Shown: positions 21,725 through 39,960, counted from the first letter of the stretch. The stretch is 64,000 bases of DNA from Rhynchonema sp. JSB1_4 (GCA_030248065.1 JASAMV010002897.1:23976-87975), one strand, 5' to 3'. The notes: a model not told the origin generated them from the sequence alone. Made by a program: numbers and translations.

Positions 21725-22454
21725 CAGGGTTGGATTAAAAAAAGAAAGTAAAATTTTTTTTGTCAAAAAAAAAATTTTTTTTAAAAGTTGGCCACTTTTT
21801 TTATTTTAAAATTTTAAAAAGTAAGTCCACTTTTTTATTATTTTTTCCCTTTTTTCGTTATTTTCTCACTTTTTTAAGGTAAAAAGGTATGTTTTCATGC
21901 GTTTTTTTGTTGCTCATCATTCTCAAAAAATCGCCTGCGGCGCTTATATTTCAGTTTAAAATGGCGTTGTAATGGACTCATACAGTTCCCAGACATCCCA
22001 ACAATCGCTGCATGTATATGCTATGTATAAGCTATCGACAGACTCCACGTTGCTCGCCTATTTGCAGTTGTGTGGATTTGTCATTTGTTGCTTTTGTCAC
22101 ACAACATGAGTGTGGTGTAAGTCTTTATCTCTCTTCAAATTGATCCCCAAATTCACAAACAGAAGGTTGGTCTTCCCTTTGTCATATATGCCCACAGAGT
22201 TACCTTCGGGGTTCTCAAAGTTATGACCAAATGGGCTAGATCGCAGGTGATCGACATAAACATGCAGGTCAGTGGTGAAGTTCTCTTTGGTGTCCCTCAA
22301 AACATACCTAAGTAACATGATTTCAGAAATTTCATTTTTCCAGAAACCAATTTTTTGGGGGTCCGGAATAAAAAAAAGTGATTTTTAAAAAAAATTTTAA
22401 AAAGTTTTTTTTAAAAAAAAGTTCGATAATAAAAATTTTTTTGATCCAACCCTG
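21725..22454 (-). mobile_element. hAT-like family 1, copy 2 (reverse orientation)
   Basis: Termini CAGGGTTGGATTAAAAAA and GATCCAACCCTG, target duplication GTCTTGTG at 21717-21724 and 22455-22462. The 73-codon ORF is at 22097-22318 on the minus strand and differs from copy 1 by an in-frame 3-bp deletion. Confidence 0.9.
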
Positions 22455-23420
22455 GTCTTGTGTGGTCTGGCCAGACAACAAAAGTTGCATTGACAACAGA
22501 AGCCACGATATACTGTAAATGCCTCTCTTCAACAACTTAGTCTCCGTTGACAACGAAAGCAACGAAGTAATTGCCTGCTTTCTAGCTGACAAAACTAAAA
22601 GTAATCATCTTGGTCTGCGTTGACAACAGAAGCAACGAAGTAATTGCCCATTTTCAATTTAGAGAAAACTTAAATAACCAACTTTCGTTACTCACAAGCT
22701 CTGTCTGCTTTATTATCTGAAGAATCATTTTGTGATCACAAGTACAGTATGCTCAGGTTATCAACAGACAAACCTGAGACAACTTTTAGTCGCAACCCCG
22801 CGCAAAACTGAGTGGACAAGATACACGTCAAGAGTGTCAGGCACAGGACGATCAAACTATGATAATCGACTAACCGGATAACATTGAAAGTGCAGTGACA
22901 AGGACTCAATGAATCGATAAGAGGTGGCCTGCTGCAGAAAACGGGTCAGACTTGATTTTAGTGTGTCTTGATGGCCAAACGACTTTGAAAAGCTTAAAAA
23001 AAGTGTAAGAAACTACAATCAACTGCTCAACACGCAAGGAAATGCCGGATGTTTACTGACATGACAACTGGAAAGACTACCGAGAGTGTGAGCTGAATAT
23101 CAAAGTCACAACAGTGGTCCCCTTGCTTCCGTCACTGCTATTGCCTGTATTGGCCTATCACGCACAGTGCTCATCTGTGCATTCACGCTGCAAAATACTA
23201 ATTTTGTATAGTGTCGAAATTCACAAAGCGCGAGCGAACCATTGGGGGCAGGGCGAAAACAAGACAGGCTGAAAAAGTCACCTCGAGGCTGTACACAGAA
23301 CAGTAAACAAGATCAAGCAATGAAATCTGACTTTATTACCTAACCACCTGCTCCGTCTGGGGTGAGTATTGAAGGTGCAAAAATAGTGCATTGATGACCA
23401 CCAAACCATCGTGTACACTG

Positions 23421-23487
23421 TACCCCTGACCCGTGTCAGCTTTACCGTTATACCGTATAACGGTAAAGCTGACACGGGTCAGGGGTA
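23421..23487. repeat. Perfect 33-bp-arm hairpin
   Basis: Arms 23421-23453 and 23455-23487 are exact reverse complements around a single central C at 23454. The sequence outside shows no further symmetry. No gene overlaps. Confidence 0.95.
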
Positions 23488-23775
23488 TCATACCGTCTCC
23501 CGATGACGCATTGTGTGTGTTCTGCCAGGCGGAATTGAAAGTGCACATCAAAATCACGCAACGAGCTGTCACCATGCGTCGGCACATGTTGTACAGTATG
23601 CTGTATGTGTACACCAACAACAAATGTTCCTTTTTCTGTTGGTATGATGTACAACCAATCATACCAAATGTACGCCGCACAGTTCGTTCTCAATTTTTGG
23701 CTGCTGCCTCCGCAACGCCTCTGCAAACACTGTAAGTATAAGGTGCCTATTGTGACACCGTTACGAGTTACAGTT

Positions 23776-23980
23776 CCGGGTGCAATTCTGGGCTGAAAGT
23801 TGAAGTCGCGGGCACGCGCATGCACACGCGACTTCCTTCTACTAAAACATACATAGACAGCGCACGCGCAAAACTTCGAGTGCACGCGAAGTTAGGTACA
23901 TCGACCTTTGTGCCTATACTTTGCACTGTTTCGCACGCGCGTGCCCGCGACCTCAACTTCAAGCCTAGAATTGCACCCGG
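23776..23980. mobile_element. Foldback MITE, 205 bp
   Basis: Ends CCGGGTGCAATTCTGGGCT and AGCCTAGAATTGCACCCGG, with arms of about 45 bp running into GCGGGCACGCGC and its complement. The interior is CpG-rich with GCACGCG motifs. No coding content. Confidence 0.75.
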
Positions 23981-24069
23981 TGCTGCAGGACAGTATGCCC
24001 AGCTCTCTGTCTCAGCCCTTTGCATAAACCTCTGGCTTAGATCTGTGGGCTGAGGCACGCTATAACACC

Positions 24070-24330
24070 GTCGTGGCCCTCCTACCAGTCGTGGTGAAGT
24101 GCACTTCAGTGCCTTATAAGTGCACTTTTGTGGGCTCCACGCGCTTTAGAATACACGCGCGCAAACTGCGCGGGTCAGCAGCCAATCAGCGCGCGTGGAT
24201 TTTACTGCACTTTTGTGGCCTTTTCTCGCTGTTGAACGATCAAGGCTGTTTTGCGCCCATTTTCATTTCATACATACGTGGCCGTCAACAAAGGTGCGCT
24301 CATAAGTTCACTAAAGTGCTGTCCAGGAAG
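24070..24330. other. CpG-rich direct and inverted short repeats
   Basis: TGCACTTTTGTGG occurs twice in direct orientation, around a CCACGCGC / GCGCGCGTGG inverted pair. Element boundaries are unclear; no gene. Confidence 0.4.
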
Positions 24331-24677
24331 GGTGGCCACGACCAGTGTTCGAACGGGATTCATTTTTAATCGGGATCGGGATTGGGATCAAGAAAGTGTC
24401 GGGATCGGGATCCCGGTTTTGAAAACCCGGGATCCCGGGATCGGGATCGGGATTGACCAGATAGTCCAAAAGCAATAGTTTTTATCATTTTATGCATAAG
24501 ATGCAAGTTAATGTCACAGACCACCATGAAACATGTTTATCACACATGGATAAACACCCGGAACAGTGATCAAAGCCGATTGAAATCGAGAATAGCTGAT
24601 GACGGATAAGTTCAAAGATCATAATTGTAGTCGATCAGTGGCAAAGCCTTTGACAGAAAGACAAGCATTTCACCATT

Positions 24678-24963
24678 TTATGGTTTCAAGCAGTATCTTT
24701 GGTCATCAAACAAATCAGCTGCACTGGAAAAGAACTGTTCAGAAGGCGCACTCGTAGGCGAAGCGCTTAGATTTTTGGAAGCTAGACGTGCCAGTCGCGG
24801 AAACTTTGTCTCATTTGTTGCCCACCATGACAACATTTCCTCGAAACTGAGTCCCTTCGTATGAAGAAACTTTGTGTAAGCGTTCAGTTCTAGCTCGATT
24901 TGTTCGCGGTTGGTGGTGCTTGCGGTTTCATCACGCTCGGAATCAGCCGTCGAGCACCTCTTT
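24678..24963 (-). pseudogene. hAT transposase C-terminus (dimerisation domain), truncated
   Basis: About 90 codons reading towards 24678 show the hAT C-terminal dimerisation pattern: LNAYTKF, then SFEEMLSWWATNETKFP, LARLA, SAPSEQFFSSA and a basic/hydrophobic end. In the family this domain mediates transposase multimerisation. The N-terminal zinc finger and RNase H-like catalytic core are missing; upstream sequence is interrupted at 24964 by the palindromic insertion. The frame also opens into the insertion as far as 24998, but that part is not transposase. Inactive. Confidence 0.8.
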
Positions 24964-25310
24964 GGGAGCGCGGCCATGCAAACACGGTTGTGGGCCACGG
25001 GTCAGCAATAATTCTATGTCCAATGACCGCCGCGAGTTTGCATGGCCGCACTTGCGGATTGCGGTTTGCGGGTCACTCGAAACATTTATTTAGCCAACAC
25101 ACAAAAATGAACCAATCAGCGCTGTGCTACGGGCACGTCTGCGACGTTGGCTCTACGCTGATGGGTTAATTTTTGTGTGTTGCAGCCAAATAAATGTTTC
25201 AAGTGACTCGCAGACCGCGACCCGCAAGTGCGGCCATGCAAACACGGGGCGGTTATTGGACATAGAATATTTTTCTGACCCGCGACCCGCGCCCGCGCAT
25301 GGCCGCGCCC
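24964..25310. mobile_element. Palindromic element nested in the hAT relic
   Basis: Ends GGGAGCGCGGCCATGC and GCATGGCCGCGCCC, with long imperfect arms meeting near 25130 (ACACAAAAATGAACCAATC / GGTTAATTTTTGTGTGT). It interrupts the transposase frame. No clear target duplication was seen. Confidence 0.7.
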
Positions 25311-25597
25311 TTACAACAGCTTGGCGAATTATGATTGCATAATTTTTTACTTTTTGTTCTCAAAACTTAATCCCGATCCCGGTACTTTTTGGGCGGGATC
25401 GGGATCGGGATTGACTTTTTCAAAATGACGGGATCGGGATTAGAAAAAGGGGCCGGGATCCCGTTCGAACACTGGCCACGACGGTATTATCAAGTGTACC
25501 TACATACCTGATATCGATTAAAAATGCCGATATGTCCAAAAGATGCCGCAAAGATAACTTCCATGACAGATGAATTCTATTCAATACAGGCATAACA

Positions 25598-28500
25598 ATG
25601 ATAATAATTTCTGCACACCACATTCTCGTCCTAATTCTGGCGTGTTCATTGACGGTGAACCGTATTGAAGCCGATTTCTGTCCGCGTCACGCCGCGCGCT
25701 ACAGTGACCAAGAGCATGTGCTCGCGATAGAACACCACCGATTTGGTCACATCACGGCTGAGACATTCGATGGAGTACAAGGTGCACTGCCGCGGCTGGA
25801 TACCTTGGTGCTCAGACAATTGCAGGTAGTATTTGGTAGAGTCGGCACTCTTTGTCGTGATACTGTATTTCGTCAGAAACAACTCATTGGAACAAAAAGC
25901 ACGGGTGGGCAATGAACAAATTAACAATCTACAGTACATACATATCAGAGGGTTAATTTCAAAGCCTTAGCAGCGCTCCTTCTCACGGCAGCAGTACCAC
26001 GCTCATTTCATGCATACCCCGTCTGATCTGGCAGGCTCTCTGTATAATAGCGTGTCTGGCACAATTGTAGTTATGGAGCTGGGGGGACATCAAAGTGGAG
26101 GTGTCGTGGTTCAACCCAGCACTCCATCATTCTGGAACAGGTTGTTAAATGGAAAGCAGCAATCGCTGCGGGTCACAGACACCAAAGTCACCGGCAATCA
26201 GATATGCCACAAATGGGGCCCAAATTCCACGGAATGCCTTTTGCCCGGTGACGGACATCACGAATGTAGCTTCTCCTGTTCATAACTATCGATCGTTGGT
26301 GAGCATAAACCTTACCAAAACAAGTGCACAAATTCCATATATATTACCTTCATTCAGATCACATCAATCGCTGCCGACACCTTCCAATCGCTGGGTGGCG
26401 TGGCTTGTCTTGATCTATCAGGCAACGCACTTGGTGGACTTACGCACACACAGCTGAGGGGACTGCATGGACTGCAGACATTGTTGCTGGGTGGAAACTC
26501 GCTGTCACAGGTTAGTCTTTATGGAGCCCTGCATATGCAAGGCAGCTTTGTGCTTGACTGATCATGGATTACAGACAAAAACACCGAATGACAAAACTGT
26601 GGATATTTTGAAGTATATTTATGCTTAAGTATAAGTATATGCTTAAGTATATTTATATATGGGCCGAAACTGCATCCACAGATCTAACGCAAAACGTGTC
26701 CACAAGGCTGGATCGTATATACTGCATATATTATGTTGTATATATAATATATCGTATAATATATCGCATAATTGTATATATATTATAATATATTGTATAT
26801 TTATGTATGTCGTCATCAAAGCACATCGTCAACTCCGCCCTACTGCCATGCGTACATATTTGTCGCGCGCTCATTCAGGGCAGCTTGAGCTGACAACCAT
26901 TAGAGTTGACTATTTGCGTTGACGACCAAACAATCAGCATAGCCCTGTTTCAGGTGCTGCCCGGCATGTTTCAATACAGTCGGCTGCTGCGCAAACTCGA
27001 TCTGTCCGACAACAAACTTGACTCGCTCAACGAGCACTCATTTTCGGAGCTCAAGGCCCGTTTATCTAAATGAATATTATTGTCTTTGTTTAGTTTTTGC
27101 GGGAATATGTATTTAACGCCGCTATCAAATTTTGTGATCGGATTGAGCCTGCAACTTTAGCTACCAGAGATTTGCAAATGAAGCCAATTTACGGGATTTA
27201 TATTCCAATCAGCTTAAAAGTTTGAAGTGTCCTCAATGAATCAAACATTGCACGTAATCTGCAAAGCAGGATCAGATCGATTCCGATCACTAAGTTTGAT
27301 AGCCTCCAAATGTGAATAATGTTTCAGGACCTAGTCATTCTCAACCTATCCGGCAACAAACTCACCCGACTACATCCAATGTTATTCAATGGTCTACATC
27401 AGCTTCAAACACTTGATGTTTCAAACAACCCATTAATATTCTTGGGCATCTCCAATCTGCCCTCCCTGACCGCATTGATCGCGCACAATTGTCTATTTTC
27501 GTCTCTGCCAATTCTGCCCAAATCGACTAAAATATTGGACATCAGGAACAATTTGATCACCGGAGTCACACAGGTGCCCTAATACCACCAAAAGTTTGAT
27601 CTATGACTTTGTTCCGTCATGTTCATTTAAGATGGATTTAATGACGTCTTTTCTGCTCGATGTCTTTTTTTTACTGTGAGTTTGATTTAGAACCGATCTT
27701 TTCCTAGATGGTTATTGTACAATCTCTTGGGCAATAAGTTAGTCGAGTTAACAACCGCCCATTCGAATGTAAGTCGATGTGCGCAATTCAAAAGACCGGG
27801 TCACAAAATCATATCATCCAGATCAGTAGCTCACCATTATCAACTATTAACCAAACAACAATCGGACTCGGAATTCAGACGCGTGCCCCGGACCTGTGGC
27901 GTTTCGCGAACGTAAGTCTGTCGGGCAACCCGTGGACATGCTCATGCGACAACTACTGGATATTGCACTGGATGGAGTACAGGTGATTTGCAGGTTTCGT
28001 GCGAAAAATTTGCTGGCCATATCGATTTTTTATTCTATTGGTCCTCAATGGCAAAAAAGCAAAAAATACTCCGATTTACTGTTGCATTTGCACCCTGATG
28101 ATGACCGGGTGCACCGCCCATTCACGAACTGCTTTTTTGCTTGCTTGGGTGATGCTTTTTTGATAAATAGTTTTTATAGATAGTTCGATTGTGCTGGTTC
28201 TGAACTGGGACTCCGAGGTTAGAGACTAAGATCACGTCGGTTTTTTTTTTTCAGAATAGGCACTAAACTGGTGCGGTCACATTATTTTTACTGATATGGT
28301 TTTGATTTGATTTTGTGCTTTCGTATACTTCCAGTGCCAGGTCTGCCAGGCATGCAAACGCTTGGAGGCTATGTGGCAAATCCTGTTAAAAAATAAAAGC
28401 TAAAGATCAGAGTTTCACGACTTCACTTCCGCCGACTGCCGACCCACCTTTCGAGTCTGAACCAGTGACCCAAACAGCTCTCCTATTGGGGGAAGGATAA

Positions 28501-31500
28501 ACTGAATGACGACATGTACATAGTTCTCGTCATTTTGGCAGTCACCGTAAAGGCAACATAATAATCTATGTTTGATATTTTATATCCTCTCCTCACATGA
28601 CACTGTAAAAGCACAACATAATCAAGGTTGTCCTCAAATGAAGCAAATTTGCTCATCATTTGCAGTCATGTGGTGCGCGATATGACCAATGTGACGTGCG
28701 GTGCGCCGGATCACCTAATCGGCGCACGTCTGCCGGCCGCCTACCGCACGCTCGATTGCCCCGATCGATTGCGCAATTCAACTGTTGCAATATCGACCAT
28801 AATCAAACAGTTGCAGTTGATGAATGCTGAGGCCGGAGGCACCACACCGCAAGGATTCAACATTGAACCACTGCTGAGGGCGCTAAGGTGAAGAGGATTT
28901 GTGAAGGTTTTGGCCTTTTGGGAGGTTCGTGGTGGACTATTCTGTTGAAGTTGCACTGACGCCACCCAACAGCTCAGTACCACCATCTACTATCCAACTT
29001 GAAAAATTTGTCAGAGCTCAAGGTTTTGCGAAGTGGTCGACTGAGAAAATATAGCAGGTCAGGTTGACATGCACCAAATTAGGAGGAGGCCGCCATGGAT
29101 AACGTTTTTTGGCGAACTCATAAAATCGATCCCGGGGGCCACTTTTCGTAGTATTAGCGTAGCTTTTCCAAGCTTTAAAATGAAAAACCTTTGAGCTGGA
29201 TGGCATAAATAAATAAATGTCAGAATATGCATATCCTTAATGCAAAAAGTCACGTGCGACCACGGCAAGACCGGACCTGACCAAAAACTGATCACCAAAT
29301 TTAATTTCGCCCATTCGCTCACAGGAAGTCATCCCAAACGCAAACCACGGCATCCGCTGGCAGTCCCATCGAGGTCAAGCTTCCCCCAACGATGACCACG
29401 AATGGCCCGCCCACGATGACTACAAAACGACCGACAATTGATGGACTAATGGAAGTGGGCACGCCAGAGGATGCGAAAAGGTTAGATTATTTGCGGGTTT
29501 TTGGACTATTTTAGGTTAATGTGAATTCGATCAGTTTCTTTGCTCAGGCCGGAATCTTAGTTGACACTTAATTTGGTAATACCACCTTTCTCAGGGTAGT
29601 TCGGATCCTTAATAAGATTAGGCCAAATAGCTGGCAAGGACAATTCCCTTCTGACACAAACTCTGTAGCACAATTACTCATATTAGGCCAGGTTAATGAA
29701 CCTTATTGTGAGGTTCACTGACCAAATATAAGGTTGTTGTGCTAAGTTTTATGGTCAAAAAGCAGCTCTATCTTTTTCTTAGGCCGAATGCATCAGCATC
29801 GACAACAGCAACGGCAACAAGCACCTCGGCAAACACAGCTCAGTCGCAAGTCACCATCATGTTCAAAACCACGGAGCTTCCCAATCAGACTCCCCCGATC
29901 GAAGAGTCGACCTTTCCCGTTCCATGGAAGTTCAACCCCAACTTTCTTCCCTCCCCACCACCTCCACCATCGAACCAAAATCCGGACTTCAATCCAGAGT
30001 TAGACTCATCAGCGGGTGACGATCCAAATGGATTTCCGCCGTCTTTCCCTGGCTTCCCCATCGGCTCGGGACTTGAGCCTGGATCACAACCAGGCCTCGG
30101 TCTCTTCCCACCCTGGCATCCAAATGCAGGGGGTAGGCTACCACCTGGACTTGGCAAGATGCCAGTAACCGGCGGAGGCTTTAAATCAGACCCCGGTTTG
30201 GCGTCGAATCCGACGGTTGAGAACCCAGATTTTGAATCAGAAAATTTCAGCAAATTCAATCCCGGATCTGTCGGATCCTTACCGTTCCCTTTCTTTCGGC
30301 GTCCCGACCCCTTAAACAACAATAATAATAGCATTCCCATTGTGGTGACCTCAACTGTTGATGAAGCCGATCGTTCAGCTGATAGTGGTGACCCTATTGA
30401 AACATCATCGTCCACAAATCTGAAGGCAAAAGAGTCACTTGGTGATGCACCTCAGCATAACGCGTTGAGCGACACTGACAAGGGCGGTGGAAATTGGAAC
30501 AATAATGGTTGGTGATTATTTCGCAATGTAAAACTTAAAGCCCGTTTGCGTGCTTGTGCTGATGGATTTCCAGAACGCGGGCTGCATAATTTTCCCTGCA
30601 TACGTACAGTACTTTATATTAATGATCGATATCGGTCACTTGACGGCTTAAATTCATCATAGACTCAGATTTTTTTGACACCGCTGTCACGTTATGACTC
30701 CGACAAATGGTCTCAAAGGGTAGAAAAAGCGTTTTTCAGACAGTTCGTTAGCAAACCGGAAAACATCACCAGTCGAATACCGCTTATATCTGCTCACTTG
30801 GTTTTCGAGACTAGCCGAAGAACTTAAAATACTTAAAATACTTAAAGTGAGCTTACATATTAACCTTCCTTGCTCATCCATGGCACACTTTTAGCCAATG
30901 CCGGACCATCTTCGACTGCTGGCATTGAGCCAAGTGCATCAATCAGTTGGTATTTGGTCGTGGTGTTGATCGTGGTGGGATTTCTGTTTGGACTCCTCGT
31001 ATTTGGATTTTTGTTGGCTGCTTGGGAGGTTGGTTGCGTGAGTTTTGTCAAAATTTGGCTGCGGAAATGACCCGTTTACTACAAAACTTGTTACATTGTG
31101 GTATCCAAAAACTAGTCATACAATCAAGCAAAACCTTATTCGAGATGTGCAAATATAATTTGCTGCAGTTGTGGTCACGGAAATTCGAGCCAATCTTTAA
31201 TCAAAGGTTATAATCAAAGTTTCGCGTTGCTGCGTCCGCGGAGCTACGATTGTGAACTCTCCTCTCTCGTAGAAAAAGTGTGATGTTACACTAAATTGCA
31301 GAAAATCTACACTCCAAAGTGGTTATTCGACCGTATTTTGCAAGTATAGAATCGACACTCTAATTTTCATTAAGCATATTGATATCCGAGCCTGACCAAG
31401 CCCTTTTTACGCCGGTCAAAATTATCTGCGCACAACGTCCCCAAGAAAGTTGTTCATACAACAGGTTCGAAACCACAACCAACCAGGCCATCACGTTCCG

Positions 31501-31761
31501 GCCACAATTTCACGCAGCAACAAATCCCACAGTGAAACATCATCGTTGCCTGATCATCAAGGTGACGAGCAATTGAGCATGTCCAACCCCATTCGCATAC
31601 CACATATTCGAATATCGGGTGGGGTTGTTGGGGGTGCGCCCACCCCGGCAGTGACCCGCAACCCCTATGCATCGTCGGTGTCCCGACCCCCACGCTGGCC
31701 AACTGATGTTGCTCTAAATGAGTATGAAGAACATACATACTGTAATGAACAGATTTATTGA
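25598..31761 (+). CDS. Leucine-rich-repeat single-pass membrane protein
   Basis: Ten exons: 25598-25825, 26358-26510, 26954-27055, 27328-27573, 27822-27982, 28666-28887, 29325-29480, 29783-30507, 30895-31028, 31465-31761. Phases match and give about 807 aa. There is a signal peptide (1-25), a short Cys-poor N-cap, then about eight LRRs in residues 50-280 (LDLSGNAL, LDLSDNKL, LNLSGNKL, LDVSNNPL), and an LRRCT cap with NPWTCSCDNYWI and two later Cys. A long Thr- then Pro/Gly/Asn-rich stalk (about 375-665) and a transmembrane helix (about 683-705) follow, then a tail of about 100 aa. It is probably a cell-surface or matrix-adhesion LRR protein; the orthologue is not identified. Exon 3 ends at an AAG/GC donor, not GT. 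Confidence 0.8.
26590..26800. repeat. AT-rich near-palindromic tract in LRR intron 2
   Basis: TATATAATATATCG- and TAAGTATA-type repeats forming several short inverted pairs. It lies between exons ending at 26510 and starting at 26954. No coding content. Confidence 0.6.
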
Positions 31762-33178
31762 TCTTTTTATCCATCTTTATTTTACTAGCTGCTGTATTTA
31801 TTCGATAGAACTATTGGCATCGACTTCAGAATGCTGTTTGAAAACTCAAATTAACCTGCAGCTCATATGAGCACAGGACTACCGTCAGAATTGACTGCCA
31901 ATTTGCCACTGCGCTTCAAGTTCTTTTAATTAGGTGAGAAAATACTTGTACGTATTTTCAATACATTCCTGATCCCGCTTGTGATGCGTTGCAAATAGTC
32001 TAGCTGTTTTTTAAATGCACACTTACAGTATTGCTAATTTTACATTTGCCCCTCTAACATTCATGTATTATGATCTGTATTCCTTTGGTATAATGTTTGC
32101 TCTACACTGCCTTGTACAGTTTCGATCACTTTTTGTGAGACCATAAAATTCCAATTATGTTACGTTGTGAATTTGGCGTGGTTTGAGCACACCCTCTTTT
32201 TCCCAAACGGTCACCTTTTATAATTGTACGTTTATTCAAAACAGGTTTGTCCCACTTTAAGAAACATCACAACCTCACAACTCCAGTGTTGTACATTTTG
32301 CAGTAATGACGAGTGTGTTGTATAAAAAATATCAATTTTGAACTTGAGTACTTGAATTGTGATTTATGCTCACTTTGCTTGCGCCTCTTTTATGTCGAGT
32401 GAAAGGGCTAAAAGTGCGAACAATATAAATATAATTGATAGTGCTTCCATCATTCGGACACCGTGTTTGCTTACTTTTGATGAGATTTTGGAGAATCAAT
32501 CTTATAATTCTCCAGACAGTCCTTTTGTCAATATTGACGGAGATTTTCTTTATAAAATTCTGTACACGCACACATGTTCGTGGTTTTGAAGATTTTCTCT
32601 CACAGAACTTTGCACAGTCACACGGACGTCATTTTCAATTACGCGCTGAGAGCAAGGGGATAGGAGGTATAGTTGTCGGTGCGCATGTGCGAAAAGACCC
32701 TTGGGCATCTGTGATATGCATTATTCAAGCAAGGAAGTGGTCGATTGATAATGATTAACACTGTGTCATTCAATTGTAATTCCTATCTTAAGTATCATGT
32801 TTTTGGGACAGCTGAATTATGCAGTATTTTACCAGTTTAAAATTTTCATGCTCTTGTTCTGTGAATGAGGATACCAAGCAGCGGATCCCAAATAAGTCGC
32901 TTTTCGGCCACAAGATATCAACTGCGCCCAGAACGCGTGCAATTTCATTTCATTTGCCCAGCGCGGCAAAACTCAAATAAGAAAAACACTCGATAAGACT
33001 CCCATCGAAGTTTTTTTCGCGGTGCTGCTGACAAATTATTGTCATTGCCTCGTGGCAGACGGGGAATGATGACTGCTTTTTGGTCGTCGCCGGCCAACTC
33101 TTTGAAGTGGCTGTTTTTTGCGGCTGGAAATTCGCGGTGGTTATGTGAAGTTGGATGCCATCAGATGCCACACATGTA
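31762..33178. other. LRR gene 3' flank, nothing further seen
   Basis: AT-rich DNA with frames of at most 107 codons on either strand. No clear polyadenylation signal stands out directly after the stop at 31761. Confidence 0.5.
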
Positions 33179-33504
33179 TAGTCCGTCCATCAGCTCATGT
33201 CACTTTGTGATGCTGCTGGCCAAATTGTTCCCTTCCTCCACTTTCTAATGAAAGAGAAATTGAGTTTCCGAAAAAAATTATTTTTGTCCCTAGATTGTGG
33301 TTTTTATGAAATCGACGTGTTTTATCGATTTTAATTTAATATAATTTTAAATTTGATCGAATTCAATCTTTTTCGAAACATTTTGTTATTTTTTAGTTTT
33401 TTTGCCAAATCGGTCACACTCATGTTCTCTTTCATTAGAACGTGGAGGAAGGGAACAAAGCAGCCAGCAGCAATACAAAGTGCCATGAGCTGGTGGATGG
33501 ACTA
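33179..33504. mobile_element. TA-flanked MITE, TAGTCCGTCC family, copy 1
   Basis: 326 bp between TA dinucleotides. Ends TAGTCCGTCCATCAGCTCAT and its complement, internal pair AACGTGGAGGAAGGGAACAA / TTGTTCCCTTCCTCCACTTT. The AT-rich centre contains TTTTATCGATTTTAATT. The length is identical to the copy at 39961. Confidence 0.88.
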
Positions 33505-33560
33505 TACCTACGTGCATACAGTGCCATGAGCTGGTGGATGGACTATACCTACGTGCATAT
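33480..33560 (+). repeat. 41-bp tandem duplication across the MITE right end
   Basis: The last 25 bp of the MITE plus 16 bp of flank are repeated once, with period 41. This gives two adjacent right ends for one left end. Confidence 0.85.
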
Positions 33561-39396
<5,836 letters not shown>

Positions 39397-39527
39397 GATT
39401 GGGAGAATTCTTCAAGCGTATTGCCTGATCTACGAAGCGCATGAAAGCTGGCGGTCGCGTGACAGCCAGCAGGTCCGCGCTTTGCGGATCAGGCAACCGT
39501 GTGTTTGGTATCAAAATTCTCCCAATC
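39397..39527. repeat. Imperfect foldback, about 131 bp
   Basis: Outer arms GATTGGGAGAATT and AATTCTCCCAATC; inner arms TTGCCTGATC and GATCAGGCAA. Probably a small MITE. Confidence 0.6.
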
Positions 39528-39960
39528 AGAGGCTTGAGCATATCAGGTACTCACAGAGTTGCGGGCAGACAATACCATCCTTTTCGGAGGAGTTTCGCTG
39601 CCGCGTGTTTTGTTTGCTCATGATGATCTGAGCGTTTGCTTCCGTAGTTCTGTGTTGTCTTTTGCGCGCACTCATCAACTAGTATTTTTTCTACCACACG
39701 TTTCGGCGCTCCGTTGCCCTGTTGCCTGCCAATGCCTGCCAGCGTGGCCGCCATTGAAATTTGTTCAACTTTTTTTTGAAAGACTGAGTCCGGTCTGCCG
39801 TAAAGACCATGTATACACTGCGGCAAGCCGAAGTCCGCTATTTTTACTTTTTCCCAGATGAGTATAGCGCGCTGACACAGAAACCGTATCCACACGTTTA
39901 CACTCAAAAATCCGCTGGGACCCCACCCAATGTCCCTCAAACTCACGCATGTCCTGTGTA

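Larger units (their letters stand above)
20062..23113. repeat. Segmental duplication, copy 2
   Basis: Counterpart of 12430-14865. The hAT element at 21725-22454 was inserted here after the duplication, because it and its 8-bp target duplication are absent from copy 1. Confidence 0.8.
24343..25474 (-). mobile_element. hAT transposon relic, family 2
   Basis: Inverted ends CAGTGTTCGAACGGGAT and its complement, flanked by the 8-bp target duplication GCCACGAC (24335-24342 and 25475-25482). The subterminal regions are packed with GGGATCGGGAT repeats. It retains the 3' end of a transposase gene on the minus strand, and a palindromic element sits inside. A weak relic of the same GGGATCCCG-type sequence lies at 2370-2460. 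Confidence 0.92.

Noticed and set aside
21083..21766. 227-codon minus-strand frame across the receptor-2 start region
   Set aside because: It reads through introns 1 and 2 in the wrong frame and upstream through the tRNA-like sequence; spliced exons give the proper receptor.
26461..26520. Retained-intron continuation of LRR exon 2
   Set aside because: A good GGTTAGT donor and the LRR repeat continue in exon 3, so splicing is preferred.
29885..30415. 176-codon minus-strand frame
   Set aside because: Antisense shadow of the Pro/Gly-rich exon 8 of the LRR gene.
39551..39946. Minus-strand 131-codon frame containing KVKIADFGL, like a protein-kinase DFG loop
   Set aside because: Only nine residues fit; there is no catalytic loop upstream, no APE downstream and no splice context, so chance is likelier.
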